From the NCBI RefSeq assembly GCF_963082655.1, contig NC_081552.1, forward strand, positions 93,967,582 to 94,031,581: a stretch of 64,000 nt of DNA, read 5' to 3'. Shown in pieces: positions 45,919 through 56,013 of this stretch. Both the position numbers and the translations under genes were made by a program. Positions within the stretch are counted from its first letter, which is position 1; the number at the start of each line of letters is the position of its first letter. The notes beneath the pieces were generated by a model that was not told where the DNA came from, did not search any database, and saw only the letters and a list, made by a program, of their open reading frames with translations. Source of the DNA: Stomoxys calcitrans (Eukaryota > Arthropoda > Insecta > Diptera > Muscidae).

Positions 45919-46980
45919 ATGTTTGAAGATCCCAGTCATTCAAGGCCGGTCTATGAACACCCAAGGTACAACACTGTCTCCGAATGGGGAAGAATAATGA
46001 ATGAGTTTTTAAAGTTCATGAAAGATAATTTTTCACAGGTTGGAAATGGGGCTGGTTTGACAGCTGTGAAACATTTTACAGACAGAGTCCGAAAAGTCGG
46101 GTCGATCCCGACTTTTCGGGATCTTCAAGCAATAAATAAAAACGTCCAAATGCTGGTGGAATCCCAGGCTGGAAGCTCTTTTTGGCGACAGAAGGTTGCA
46201 ACGAAAAAATGCAACAAATATCCGACAGATGTGAACTTGAACAATACTAGTCAGGCAGTCAAAGAGTGGAAGGAGACGGTGGCTCTTGTTAAAAAGCAGA
46301 AGTTCATGGAGAAAATTATGAAACTGAATAAAAATCCAGGCACGAAGGAGGCGTGGAATTTTTTCAAAAATGTGGCAGGCCGTGGCCGTTAGAAGGGAAG
46401 GAACCCGTGGAACCATGAAAATAATGAAGCGTTCCTTCAATATCTGAAAGGGCAGGTACCAGATGATGGTATAGTTGTGGAATCACTTCCTATGTATGAG
46501 AATGCTCCGGGTTTTGAGTTTGAAGAAATGGACAACATTTTGAGGAACAAGAAGAAGTCGTCTGCTGGGGGATGGGACGGTGTGACATATGAGATAATAA
46601 GGGCTCTATCTGAGTTAGGTGGGATCATGCTACTGACAGCGTTGAATAATGCCTTTCAAGAGAATGGTATTAAAGAGAGCTGGAGACACATCAAGATTGT
46701 CGCAATTAATGGATTATACAAATTTTAGGCCCATTTCGCTAATATCTATTTTCTAAAAAACCATCACCTTGATGCTGAAGAATAAAATTTGTGGCTTTTT
46801 GGAAGAGAATGATTTTATAAAAGAACGATGTTTTTCGTATAGAAAACAAAAATCTACTCCCATGTGCATAAATGATGCACTATACAGGACGGCAATTTTG
46901 AAGCAAAATGGTTACAAGGTTCTATGGCTGGCCTTGGATATATCTAATGCATATAACTGCGTGAGAATGGATTTTTTGTG
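45919..46980 (+). pseudogene. I-like LINE ORF2: pre-RT and first RT motifs
   Basis: The first frame (157 codons) is the linker between endonuclease and RT: RPVYEHPRYNTVSEWGRIMN, then KEAWNFFKNVAGRGR before a stop at 46390. The next frame reads KKKSSAGGWDGVTYEIIRAL, the pre-palm motif with the GxDG turn. After a break near 46730, a third frame carries LWLALDISNAYNCVRMDFL with the first catalytic aspartate, then a stop at 46979. The reading frame changes twice within 600 bp. Function as in other LINEs: reverse transcription of element RNA at the nicked target. Confidence 0.8.
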
Positions 46981-48077
46981 AGATATCCTGCTGAAAGTTG
47001 GACTTCATCCACACTATATGAATTGGATTATCAAATTTCTTTCAAGAAGAATTCTTGGGATTGGGAACGACTTTATAGAAGACAAAAATGGACTACCGTA
47101 GGGGAGCTGCCTCTCGCCCATACTTTTTAACAAATATACGACGAGTTAGCATGCTGTGGAAAACAGTCACACATTTGTTAAAAATCATCTGCATACTGAT
47201 AGCAGATGATTTTTTAATTATGACGTTTGACAAAAACCTTCAAGAATCTGAGAGGAAGCCAAATCAAAAAATCGCAGAGTTTTATAATATATGCCTCAGT
47301 TTCAACCTTTCTTTCAATGCTGCGAAGACACAAGTGATGTACCTTGCGAAGGGAAGCAAAAAGAAAATTAACATTAGTATTAATGGAACTAGAATAGAAC
47401 AAGTGAATAAGATCAAATATCTTGGAAGAACCATTATCATGTATCTTTCAGTTAGTGAGCATCCAACGAGTTATCTGAATATCTTTAAAAGCTTGATACG
47501 ATCGAAACTGAAGTATGCAATTACCACAACAGCCCATGCGCCTGTAAGCACAAAAAAGAAGGTAATGACTTTTCAAAATGCGTTATTACGCAGATGTCTG
47601 GGAGTACCACCCTCAACGCCTGTTCATGTACTATATGCATTGGCGGGAGAAATGCCTCCAGGTGAGCGTATTATTTTTGTTACTGCTAAGGAGCTCATAA
47701 ATCTTAAATGGTCGAATAACTCTTTGTATAATATAGTGGCGGATAATCCTTATGTTAAACCAAGCCATAGCCATGTATACCATCTTTTTTCTACCATTTT
47801 TGACAACGTCTCAATTGTAAAATATGATGTGAAAGCGGAGAAGTTCAGAGTAAACATATCCGTAATACAAGGTAGGACCAAGGATCTACCAAACGAAATG
47901 GTTAAAACAGTATATGATCGAGAAATTGCTGGATATAGAAGTAATGGCTTTGTTATAATAGCAACCGATGCGTCTATTGGTGAGATTGCAGCAGGATGTA
48001 CTGTATACAACCATACACATCAACACAAATTTTCTTTAAGAATAATCGAAAAACCTCTAGTTTGTATGCTGAGCTAG
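46981..48077 (+). pseudogene. I-like LINE ORF2: RT palm end, thumb and RNase H start
   Basis: Between 47080 and 47140 motif B is visible in one frame (GLP, stop, GSCLSPILFN). The 329-codon frame from 47088 then has CILIADDFLIM, where the usual YADD has become IADD (both aspartates kept), the KTQVMYLAKGS palm end, KYLGRTI thumb start, and PPGERIIFVTAKELINLKW. RNase H opens with IIATDASIGEIAAGCTVYN (first catalytic aspartate). The frame ends at 48075, before the RNase H glutamate, which lies in another frame (LYAELVALR). Confidence 0.8.
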
Positions 48078-48760
48078 TAGCTTTACGAATATCCATTCAA
48101 ATTGCCTTTGAGGATAAATATAATAGCTTTGCTATTTTTAACGACTCTCTAAAGCCTGCAAACTACTAGCTGCCACGGAAACTGACAACTTCCTTGTAGC
48201 TGAGATTTGGGATTTGCTATTTGCATATTGTTTGGACTCCAGCACATAGAGGTATAACAATTAATGAGATTGCTAATGAAACTGCAAAAAGTGCAGTAGA
48301 TGTTAGCGCACCAATAACTGTCATGTTTACACCGGAGGAAGGTCTAAAAGAAGTTAAAAATGAATTGGTTGAAATGTGGAATTTTGATTTTCAAGGAACA
48401 TCATGTGTAAAGGAAAGTTCTATGCCAGTATATGCCCCAATGTTAACACTAGCCATGGTTTAAAAACATTTTCTTACAGCCCAATCATATTAAAATACTT
48501 AATCGTCTATTTGCTGGTCATGACAGGACCTTCATACATCGGTTTAATGCGAATCAAACTGATCTGTGTGATAGGTGCTTTGTCCCAGAATCAGCATAAC
48601 ACTTAATATTGGAATGCTAAAAGCATACCGGCTTAAGAGAGCGAACTACATTTTATCAAAAGTACAAAGACATTGCTAGTTTTTTAAAGAGCATGAAAGT
48701 ACCTGACTTCAGCGAGCTAGTCGACTTTGTAAACAAAGCTAATATTCAAATTTAGCTAGT
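48078..48760 (+). pseudogene. I-like LINE ORF2: RNase H end and zinc-binding tail
   Basis: It contains IFNDSLKAC (third acidic position), then the 80-codon frame with VWTPAHRGITINEIANETAK, which corresponds to the GHxGxxGNExAD signature with G replaced by A and other changes. The tail DLCDRCFVPESA resembles the C-terminal zinc knuckle of I elements. Several frameshifts separate these parts. The last recognised residues are SELVDFVNKANIQI before a stop near 48756. Confidence 0.7.
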
Positions 48761-48949
48761 CATTAGTGCATTTTGCACAGTCGTTTATGGAAAGCCGTCC
48801 TATCTCTTCTGTGAAGAGATGTTATTTATCTTTGGCAAGTTACTATTGTCATAGCTGGACAAAGGATTAAACGAAAATTAGATGTTACCAAACATCATCG
48901 GTTTAAGGATATATTGAAACATATTCACATACAGTGAAACACATGCATT

Positions 48950-49190
48950 CTAAGAAATTTGCACAATTGAAACGCATTCACACACATTCATTCACATACA
49001 CACACATTCATTCGCTCACTCACACACTCAAATACACACACAGTCATCTGAGCGCACTCCCACGCACACAGTAATTTGCGCACACACACGCACACAGTCA
49101 TTTGCACCTACACACTTTCGTTTGAGCACACACATACACACACTTTCTTTCCCATACACACACACATTCATTTGCACATACACGCACAAA
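48950..49190 (+). repeat. Imperfect CA/CACATTCA repeat
   Basis: The words cacacattcattcacataca and cacacacacgcacaca recur with interspersed catttg phrases. It follows the I-like LINE 3' end. Confidence 0.9.
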
Positions 49191-50127
49191 CCATTAGTTT
49201 TAGGTCACTGTTTAATATACACATAATCATTGCTCTTTTCACTCAGCACCGTTTAAACAACAATGGCAGTTAAACTTTAATACAAGAGGAAGTATAATCT
49301 ACATCACTAAGTGATATCGTTGTATAAGCAAGCATCAAGGACAGATGACTGTCATACCCTGGCTTTTGCGTGGTTTTCCTCCGCCATCTCGAATGAAATT
49401 CCAAAAAAAGGAATATTCTGTTCAGCTTTTCGAGCGGAAAAAACATCAGCTAAAAGTTGGCGGAAAAGTAGTACTCTGCTTATAGAGAGGAAAATGACAA
49501 AAAAATAATATAGTGTTAACACATGAAACTATTGCCGGCATCATTTTTGTTTGTTTTATTGGTTTCAATGGTTAATATTTCTTTATATATTTCCGAAAAA
49601 TTATATTAAATAGAGAAAAAGGTTAGTGCAGATAAAGAAACGGATTGCTGCAAATTACGCTCGCGAAACAATAAAAAATTTCCTCGGCTATTCCGAAAAC
49701 AGAATAGAATACTAACTTATTGTAAATTTTTTACGCTGAATAATATTGTCATAGATGAAATATATATCGATAAAGAATGTGAACTTCGCGAATTGACTGG
49801 TTGGTGGCTCTTGTGAATATAGATAAATGTTCTAAATGCTGTTTGCATGGTTTGCATTTTCTATATATTATTGAAACGTTTCTACTCTAGACATTTCACT
49901 TCCATTTCACTTCGTGTTAACAGTTCGTTAACACGAACGCCCTCATGCGTTCTCTGGGTTGAGTTACATACCATGCGTTTTTTGATGTGCACGAATTTCT
50001 AAAAATCAGCTTATTTACGTCATTTCCAAAGCTAATTTCAATGGAAATTGGAAATTATATGATTTTAGTAAAAGATTTTCTCTAATTGCGGACTACAAAA
50101 CATTTTTGAACAGTAAGCATATTCAAA
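49191..50127. other. Unassigned AT-rich 0.9 kb
   Basis: A small palindrome (ttcgtgttaac at 49911-49921, inverse at 49927-49937) is the only clear structure. The 3' LTR of the adjacent Gypsy-1 would be expected here but no copy of the 52785-53020 sequence is visible. Confidence 0.45.
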
Positions 50128-50900
50128 TCATATCTTTTGCGCCCTGATTATTAAATCAACAGTCATCTTTAACTCGTTTCCAAATGAAATCTGGGCCGGC
50201 GTCTGAGATGTGGAATCGTGTATCGCAGATCTATATGACAACAAAAATTTCGGTATGTGCATATCCAAGTTTTTCTGGCCACTATCTACCACTTTCCGTA
50301 GAACATCTACGGTGCGATTGAACCTTTTCACTATGCCGTTGTATTGCGGATGTAGAGGCGTTGTTCTGGGTTTCCTGATTTCACATGAGTCACACATTTC
50401 TTTAAAAATTGCAGATTAAAAATTTCTGCCCTGATCAGAATGAATCTCCGATGGAACTCCATAGCAACATATCCGATTTTTGCTGAAAACATCCCCATCT
50501 CTTTGGTTCTTTATTTGGGATGGCATAAACCTCTGGCCTGAAATAGTCCACGACCACTGAAATAGTCCATGACAACTAGGACCTAGTGGTGGCAATGGTC
50601 CAGCTACATCCATTGCTATCCTTTCAAACGGTGCTCCCGAATTATACTGTTGCATGTAACCTCGATATTTCCGTATTGGACCTTTCGTTTCCATACACCT
50701 TTCGCAATTGGCTACCCCTTCGGCAATGGATTTTTGGCATCCAACCCTGTAAAATCGTTGTTTCACCTTTTCGGTTGTTTGGGCCATCGTGGGATTCTGC
50801 TAATACATCCTTAATTTTGAAATCTGGTACGATAATTAGATTTCGGCTGGTCTTCCCATCTTCGCTTTCCCATTTTCGGTACAGACCCCTATTCATGAGA
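50128..50900 (-). pseudogene. Gypsy-1 integrase, in pieces
   Basis: Three frames cover it. 50896-50642 holds the N-terminal end (MNRGLYRKWESEDGKTSRNL). 50787-50416 holds CQKSIAEGVANCERCMETK of the zinc-binding part, FERIAMDVAGPLP with the first catalytic aspartate, and GVPSEIHSDQGRNF with the second. 50397-50128 holds RTTPLHPQYNGIVKRFNRT. At the third catalytic position the usual glutamate of the VERFNRT motif is a lysine (VKRFNRT). The intact enzyme would insert the cDNA into the host genome. Frameshifts, the stop after NF and the lost glutamate make this copy inactive. 50350-50200 continues into KFLLSYRSAIHDSTSQTPAQ, the region also kept at 20611-20946. Confidence 0.85.
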
Positions 50901-50999
50901 AACAGACTGTCTCATTGAGCCCAATATGATTTTATGAGAAGGCTTTCCGAAGTGATTTCCTTTCGGGTTGGTTTTTTGTCTTCTTCCTTTGAAAGAACT

Positions 51000-51640
51000 A
51001 TCATGTCCAGGTTGGGATCTTTTCACCGTTCTACAGCCCAATCCTCACCAGATTCCATCGTCAGCAGTCTAATATCCACGATGCTTTCCTTAGATTCAGC
51101 CTTTGAGTAATGCCTGCATTCAATTTTGCATGGTCTTCGTGACAGTGCATCAGCATTGCCGTGTTTGCCTCCCTTCTATCCTCGATGTTGAAATCGTAGC
51201 TTTGAAGCCGCTCTATCCAACGAGCCAGTTGAGCTTATAGGTTTTTGAGCTGGGGCAACCTTCGGAGAGCTGAATGGTCAGTCCTTAGCAGTGCTGGCCA
51301 TATAGATACTTGTAGTAGTGTTTCATGATTTCTACAACTGCCAGCAACTTCCATCTAGTTACGCAGTAAATCCATCAGGTTTAGACAATTTACGGCTGTA
51401 GTATCCGATAACCTTTTCTTGACCGTTGACTTGCAGCGACAGACACCTCCGAAACCATATGCGCTAGCGTCCATATCCAAAACAAAGTTCTCGCCAGGAA
51501 TGGGGTAAGCCCAAAGAGGGGCTTTGTACAGCCCCAGCAGTCTTTTCAGTTAATGATTCCTCTTGGTCGTTGCTCCATTGAAACTTCTGGCCTTTCTGTG
51601 TTAATTGTACAAATTGGCTGCTGTGCTGGCGAAACTTGGG
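51000..51640 (-). pseudogene. Gypsy-1 RNase H remnant
   Basis: Minus-strand translation in several frames gives KLLAVVEIMKHYYKYLYGQH, then RTDHSALRRL-like and GKHGNADAL-like wording, then CKIECRHYSKAESKESIVDI and RLLTMESGEDWAVER, the link between RNase H and integrase. The RT palm with its YxDD motif is missing between about 51640 and 51698, so the two flanking parts have been joined by deletion. Short frames only, none above 60 codons. Confidence 0.6.
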
Positions 51641-51697
51641 AAAATCGTCTGTAAAAGTACAAAGATCAAGATAGCTTACGGGGACGCAGCCAATTTC

Positions 51698-52150
51698 TCA
51701 CAGCCTGGACTTATCGTCATCCGCTTCTATACCCTCCGCCATAACACGATGTACCAGATATTTTACGTGTAATGTGGGTATTCTCGTCATAACCCGCATA
51801 TAACCGTACTCCAATGTCATCACACGATGCTTCATATCCAGGTTAAGAGCAAAGGCAATCATAAAATCAACACCAATTACAACTTCCTCTACAATATCGG
51901 TCACTATAAACTCATAGTTTAAGGAGTTTAACTGTTGCGGACTCCCCCGTGGCTGTACGCAAACTGACTCCATTTAACGATGATACGCTTCCTTTTACCA
52001 AATCTACCCTAATGAGAGATTTTGATGCTCCCGTATCCAAAGTCAAGTTACGCCTGTCGCCACTGATGTAAGCAACTATAATTAAATTTGCGTTTTCCTA
52101 GCTAGCTCATGCCCCGCTGGACTAGCTCGATTTAGATTAAAGGTGACTCA
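51698..52150 (-). pseudogene. Gypsy-1 aspartic protease region
   Basis: A 91-codon frame (51973-51698) reads FIVTDIVEEVVIGVDFMIAF, the second half of a retroviral-type protease (VIGVDFM corresponds to the ILGxDF turn), followed by LTLEYGYMRV-like sequence. Upstream (52150-51974) the frame is broken, and the catalytic DSG motif corresponds to a segment reading LDTGASKSLI-like wording in parts. This region is shared with the remnant at 20960-21290. Confidence 0.6.
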
Positions 52151-52166
52151 TTTGATGATCTTCGAT

Positions 52167-52745
52167 TCACTCTTTGAAGACATCGAAGGCTGTTGATCCT
52201 TCAAACACTGAAAGCTTGATTTTAGGGGTACTGCCGATAATGCGCACCGGACCGCCCTTGATTTCCAGTTCCGACAATTTCTTCACGTCCAGAAATTTCT
52301 TATCATATATCAAGAATTTCTTATCAAGTTCCTTAATTAAGCTTTCTATATTTTCTACCCTTTTTTCCATAGTTTTAGAAATTTCCTCAAGTTTCTCGTT
52401 TAGAATTGAAGTATTCTCGCTTTGCTTCGCATCCAATTCATCTAGTTTTTCTTCCATTCTTCTGGAATTGTCTTATTTTTCTGCAATTTTCTTCCATGAT
52501 TTTGCTAATGTTAGCTAGCATTGCTGCATAATTTACACCACTTGGAGCTACTTTCGAAACTCCTCGCTGCTATCATCACCTCTTATAGATACATCGAGAT
52601 CATACTTACTGTCGAACTCATATGCGTTGGTGTCAAATTCCTGTAACAACTGTCTTTGTAGTTCCGCCTTATTCCCAATAATTGCAAGCTCCATTTTACC
52701 TAACTCCTTCTTCAAATCTTCTTCACGTCGATCGGGGAATTTCAT
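52167..52745 (-). pseudogene. Gypsy-1 gag remnant
   Basis: The start ATG at 52745 lies 24 bp after the primer-binding site. The first frame (65 codons) has KKELGKMELAIIGNKAELQR, a SAP-like DNA-binding fold start also seen in Gypsy-2 gag. The second (52457-52167, 96 codons) is a coiled coil (MEEKLDELDAKQSENTSILN, KTMEKRVENIESLIKELDKK) followed by IKLSVFEGSTAFDVFKE, the start of the capsid region. One frame break separates the two. The rest of capsid and nucleocapsid is missing. Confidence 0.65.
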
Positions 52746-52768
52746 TGTAGAAGTTTATTGCGTAATTT

Positions 52769-52782
52769 CACTTCTGACACCA
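52769..52782 (-). promoter_or_regulatory. Gypsy-1 primer-binding site (tRNA-Leu type)
   Basis: The minus strand reads tggtgtcagaagtg, complementary to a tRNA-Leu 3' end (CACTTCTGACACCA, from memory). It lies 2 bp after the candidate LTR end and just before gag. Confidence 0.7.
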
Positions 52783-52784
52783 CT

Positions 52785-53020
52785 TGACGTTTTACTTCCA
52801 ATTAAAACACAGTTCGTAAACAATTTCTTTACTTCACAATGATTTATTGATCAATCTGGTAACTTCGCGATAAGTAAAGTAAATGCTTTGCATTTGTTGT
52901 GTAACTCACACAGTACAAACCAACATATTTAAATATTTTCTGACTAGCACGCGTAAGCACACATAAGTGCTACGCGATGTATGTAACTCCACCTTTAGAA
53001 CTAAAGATGCCATGACTACA
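52785..53020 (-). repeat. Gypsy-1 candidate 5' LTR (236 bp)
   Basis: Minus-strand ends are TGTAGTCATGG (at 53020) and ACGTCA (at 52785), directly before the primer-binding site. An AATAAA lies inside near 52845. With no second copy in the window the left border is inferred from the TG start only. Confidence 0.45.
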
Positions 53021-53285
53021 GTGCAGAATGTCTGTTTAAAACAAAATAATTAATAATAATAACAAAAAACACTTAAAAATATATAACAATAGAAATTGTT
53101 AATATATAGTAATTCCTTTTGTATGCGTTTACGAGTGCATACATATTAGTTTAAAGCACACAGGTTTCATGAATGAATATGCAAAAGCACGTTATCACAG
53201 AGGGTATGTATAATAAAATATTGCAGATTGTCTTTCAGGCATAATGGTAATTCTTCATCATTTAGGTACTTATAAATATGAAATA

Positions 53286-53419
53286 TGTAAAGCTTCTGTC
53301 AACAAACTGACTCTTATTATTATATTTTTCAAACAAACAACATTAAAGGAACAAGCTAGTCTACTTAGTTTCATCAAAAGTTTCTTATAAATACGAGTAT
53401 AACAAGTTATCATATTACA
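53286..53419 (-). repeat. Gypsy-2 3' LTR (134 bp)
   Basis: Identical base for base to 58379-58512. TG..CA ends with the inverted TGTAA/TTACA termini. No purine-rich tract precedes it on the minus strand (gtcaggttggccgaac instead). Confidence 0.95.
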
Positions 53420-53503
53420 GTTCGGCCAACCTGACAATATGATTGCCCACAATCATGATATAAAAATTGTGTATATTATATAAGTGTGACCAATAACATA
53501 AAT

Positions 53504-54988
53504 CTATAACCTAGGTGTCAACCATTTCCGAAGTCGCTTTGCTTCAATTATACCCTTATATGGGATCTGTGTCAGTTGACAATTGTCAACATCTCTCACA
53601 ACGTAGCGATCATTATCTAATACTTTTTCAATAATGTAGGGACCACGATATTTTTCACAAAATTTCTTATTCTTCCCAACTGTATTGTCAATATTCATAA
53701 TAACAACATAATCACCCTCATCGTAACGTTTTGCCGGTTCATGATGTTTGGAAAAGTATAATTCGTTGTAGTTCTGAGATCGCTGTATAGAATTCAATGC
53801 CTTAACCCTCATATCCCTCAAATTTAGTTTCTCCTCATTACTCATTTTCTTATCTAGATATTCCGACAGTTTATCTACCACCACCCCTCGTTGATTCGTT
53901 CCAAAGAGTAACTTCGCTGGGGTTTCCTTTGTAGAACTGTGAACACAGTTATTGATAGCATATTCCACCTGGGACAATTTCAATGACCAATCGGAATGAT
54001 CTATTGGGTCACTCAATTTGCTCAACATGGACTTAATAATACGATTTACACGCTCAACCTGCCCATTTGCTTGTGGAGAGGCAACCGCTACCTTAACATG
54101 ATTAATATTATTTTTCAAAATGAATTCAGAAAACTCCAATGACGTAAAACATGATCCTCTGTCCGAGATTAGGCGTCTTGGTCTACTGTAATAACTAAAA
54201 TACTTTTCGAGAGAACAGCAAACCTCCTTAGTGCTCGTCGAATTTACAGGATAAAGTCGAACAAATTTTGTAAAAGAATCAACTACCACTAAAATGTGTT
54301 TTCTTTTCGATTTTAATGATGGAAGTGGTCCGAAGTGATCCACGTGTATCGTATCGAATGGCTCCGCCACCTTTGGAATGCTGTACATGTTCTGTTGGTT
54401 TATTCTAGCTGGAGCAGCATAAATGATACATTTTATACAATTCTTAATGAAGCTATCTATCTTATTGCGCATGTCTGGGAACCAAAAATTCTCTCGAATC
54501 TTATAATAACATTTATCTGTCCCCAGGTGTCCAAGCTTCTCATGTATCATTCTTATCACATTATCTTCCATTTCCTTTGGGACATATAAACAAACGGTTG
54601 CACCCACTTTCTTAAATAAGAGACCGTCTATTAGGTCAAAATCACATATCTCTTCCTTTTCCAAACGTTTACATAAGTCCTTAATAACAGGATCTCTAGC
54701 TTGGGTCAGTTGAATTTGGACATCGAGTTGATTCGAATCTACAGAGCAAATCATGTTACATCCCACATGAGGGGATATTTCCTTTTCTATACATCTGCTT
54801 AACATATCCACATGACCCATAGAAGAACCCTTCCTGTGTTCGATAGAATAGTCATAGTTCTCTAGTTCCAATGCCCAGCGGGGTATCCGAGGATTAACTT
54901 GTCTCTTGTTCAAGGTCATTGTAAGTGAATTGCAATCTGTGACTATGGTAAAATGTAATCCTTCTAAATACACACGAAACCGGCGCAA
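53504..54988 (-). CDS. Gypsy-2 RNase H end and integrase
   Basis: This 494-codon frame begins inside RNase H; its first codon is internal, since the frame continues upstream of the ATG at 54988 in register with the RNase H sequence beyond the frameshift at 55060. Residues 15-30 (IVTDCNSLTMTLN) and 50-65 (EHRKGSSMGHVDMLSR) are the RNase H end. The integrase zinc-binding motif has H149, H154, C184 and C187. The catalytic triad is D217 (HVDHFG), D276 (ISDRG) and E312 (GQVERVN), with 35 residues between the last two, so all active-site residues are present. The C-terminal part (430-494) carries the KKFCEKYRGPYIIEKVLDND motif of Gypsy integrases. It inserts the cDNA into the genome. The stop lies 84 bp before the 3' LTR. 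Confidence 0.93.
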   Translation of the reverse strand: MRRFRVYLEGLHFTIVTDCNSLTMTLNKRQVNPRIPRWALELENYDYSIEHRKGSSMGHVDMLSRCIEKEISPHVGCNMICSVDSNQLDVQIQLTQARDPVIKDLCKRLEKEEICDFDLIDGLLFKKVGATVCLYVPKEMEDNVIRMIHEKLGHLGTDKCYYKIRENFWFPDMRNKIDSFIKNCIKCIIYAAPARINQQNMYSIPKVAEPFDTIHVDHFGPLPSLKSKRKHILVVVDSFTKFVRLYPVNSTSTKEVCCSLEKYFSYYSRPRRLISDRGSCFTSLEFSEFILKNNINHVKVAVASPQANGQVERVNRIIKSMLSKLSDPIDHSDWSLKLSQVEYAINNCVHSSTKETPAKLLFGTNQRGVVVDKLSEYLDKKMSNEEKLNLRDMRVKALNSIQRSQNYNELYFSKHHEPAKRYDEGDYVVIMNIDNTVGKNKKFCEKYRGPYIIEKVLDNDRYVVRDVDNCQLTQIPYKGIIEAKRLRKWLTPRL

Positions 54989-55974
54989 CGCGTAAATAAT
55001 TGCGAGTGTTTCCAGTTCGAAGCTATGATATCTCGATTCTGCATTGGTTGTAGCCTTTGAAAAAATGCTACGGGGTGGAACTTTTTATCATCCTGACGCT
55101 GCATCAATATTGCTCCGAATCCATGAGAACTTGCATCACAATGTAACTCCGTATCGCTTTTAGGGTTATAGATAGCTAATACTGGGGCCCGAAGTAAACG
55201 AGACTTTAATTCACTAAAGGCCTTTACACATTCTTCAGAGAAAACGAATTTTTTCTCTTTACGAAGCAAATCTAACAATGGCCTTGCAATATTTGAGAAT
55301 GACGGAACGAATTTCCTAAAGTAGGAAAACAACCCAAGACAAGTTTGTAATTCCCTATGATTCCTTGGCATTGGTATTTGTTTCACAGCTCGCAAGTGAT
55401 TTTCTGTCGGCCGTATACCTTTTGGGCTGATTAAGTATCCTAAATACTCTAAACTCTGATAACCAAATTTACATTTAGTTAACTTGATACGTAATCCGTA
55501 CTCAAAAGCACGTCCAAGTACAACCGCCAATGTCTGAACATGAGAATCGAAATCAGAGGATGCAATCAATATGTCATCCATATATATAACCACTCTAAGG
55601 TCCTCTATTAAGTCGCGAAATATACCATTTATAAAGCGTTGAAAGTTTGCTGGAGCATTCTTTAAACCAAATGGCATCTTCAAATACTCGTACTGTCCAA
55701 ATGGGGTTACAAATGAAGTGTGTGGAATTGAATCATTATGCATTTCTATGTTGAAAAATCCATCCTTCAAATCCATGAGGCTAAACCATTTTTTGCCTGA
55801 TATGCTCTCAATACAGTCCTCGATGAGGGGTAAAGGAAAGTTATCCCTAATAGTCTTTTTGTTTAACGCTCGATAATCGACACACATCCGCGTTTCCCCT
55901 GTCTTTTTCTTTACCAACACAATTGCTGACGTGTATGGAGAATTGCTGTAACGTATTATTTTCCTTTCTAACAA
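54964..55974 (-). CDS. Gypsy-2 reverse transcriptase and RNase H start
   Basis: The 336-codon frame carries the RT domain: LMDLKDGFF with catalytic D68, the PFGLKNAPANFQRF motif (101-114), YMDD at 131-134, LTKCKFG and YLGYLIS at about 160-180, then the connection to RNase H with ELHCDASSHGFGAIL (about 276-290; first RNase H aspartate). At about residue 303 a run of six T in the coding strand (A6 at 55060-55065) marks a 1-nt shift; the frame then reads unrelated residues and stops at 54964. It joins upstream, in the same frame, to the gag-protease frame, separated only by one TAG (56014-56016). The protein copies element RNA into DNA in cytoplasmic particles. Confidence 0.93.
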   Translation of the reverse strand: MLERKIIRYSNSPYTSAIVLVKKKTGETRMCVDYRALNKKTIRDNFPLPLIEDCIESISGKKWFSLMDLKDGFFNIEMHNDSIPHTSFVTPFGQYEYLKMPFGLKNAPANFQRFINGIFRDLIEDLRVVIYMDDILIASSDFDSHVQTLAVVLGRAFEYGLRIKLTKCKFGYQSLEYLGYLISPKGIRPTENHLRAVKQIPMPRNHRELQTCLGLFSYFRKFVPSFSNIARPLLDLLRKEKKFVFSEECVKAFSELKSRLLRAPVLAIYNPKSDTELHCDASSHGFGAILMQRQDDKKFHPVAFFQRLQPMQNRDIIASNWKHSQLFTRCAGFVCI

Positions 55975-56013
55975 ATCACTAACAATTTTCTGCGTTTCCT
56001 CACGATCACGAAC

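Larger units (their letters stand above)
44740..48930 (+). mobile_element. I-like LINE, decayed (4.2 kb)
   Basis: The order ORF1 (zinc knuckle), pre-RT linker, RT, RNase H and 3' UTR identifies a non-LTR element with RNase H. The I clade is favoured by the RT motif wording and the C-terminal zinc-binding tail. The endonuclease domain is missing and the frame is broken in at least six places. Limits are approximate; no target duplication was found. Confidence 0.75.
50128..53020 (-). mobile_element. Gypsy-1, mdg1/412-like LTR retrotransposon, decayed
   Basis: Read on the minus strand the order is candidate LTR, primer-binding site, gag, protease, RT/RNase H remnant, integrase. RT is largely deleted and only one LTR is visible. 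The mdg1/412 affinity is from integrase wording (RTTPLHPQYNG) and RNase H wording, from memory. Confidence 0.7.

Noticed and set aside
54335..54589. 84-codon plus frame with a hydrophobic end
   Set aside because: Antisense to Gypsy-2 integrase.
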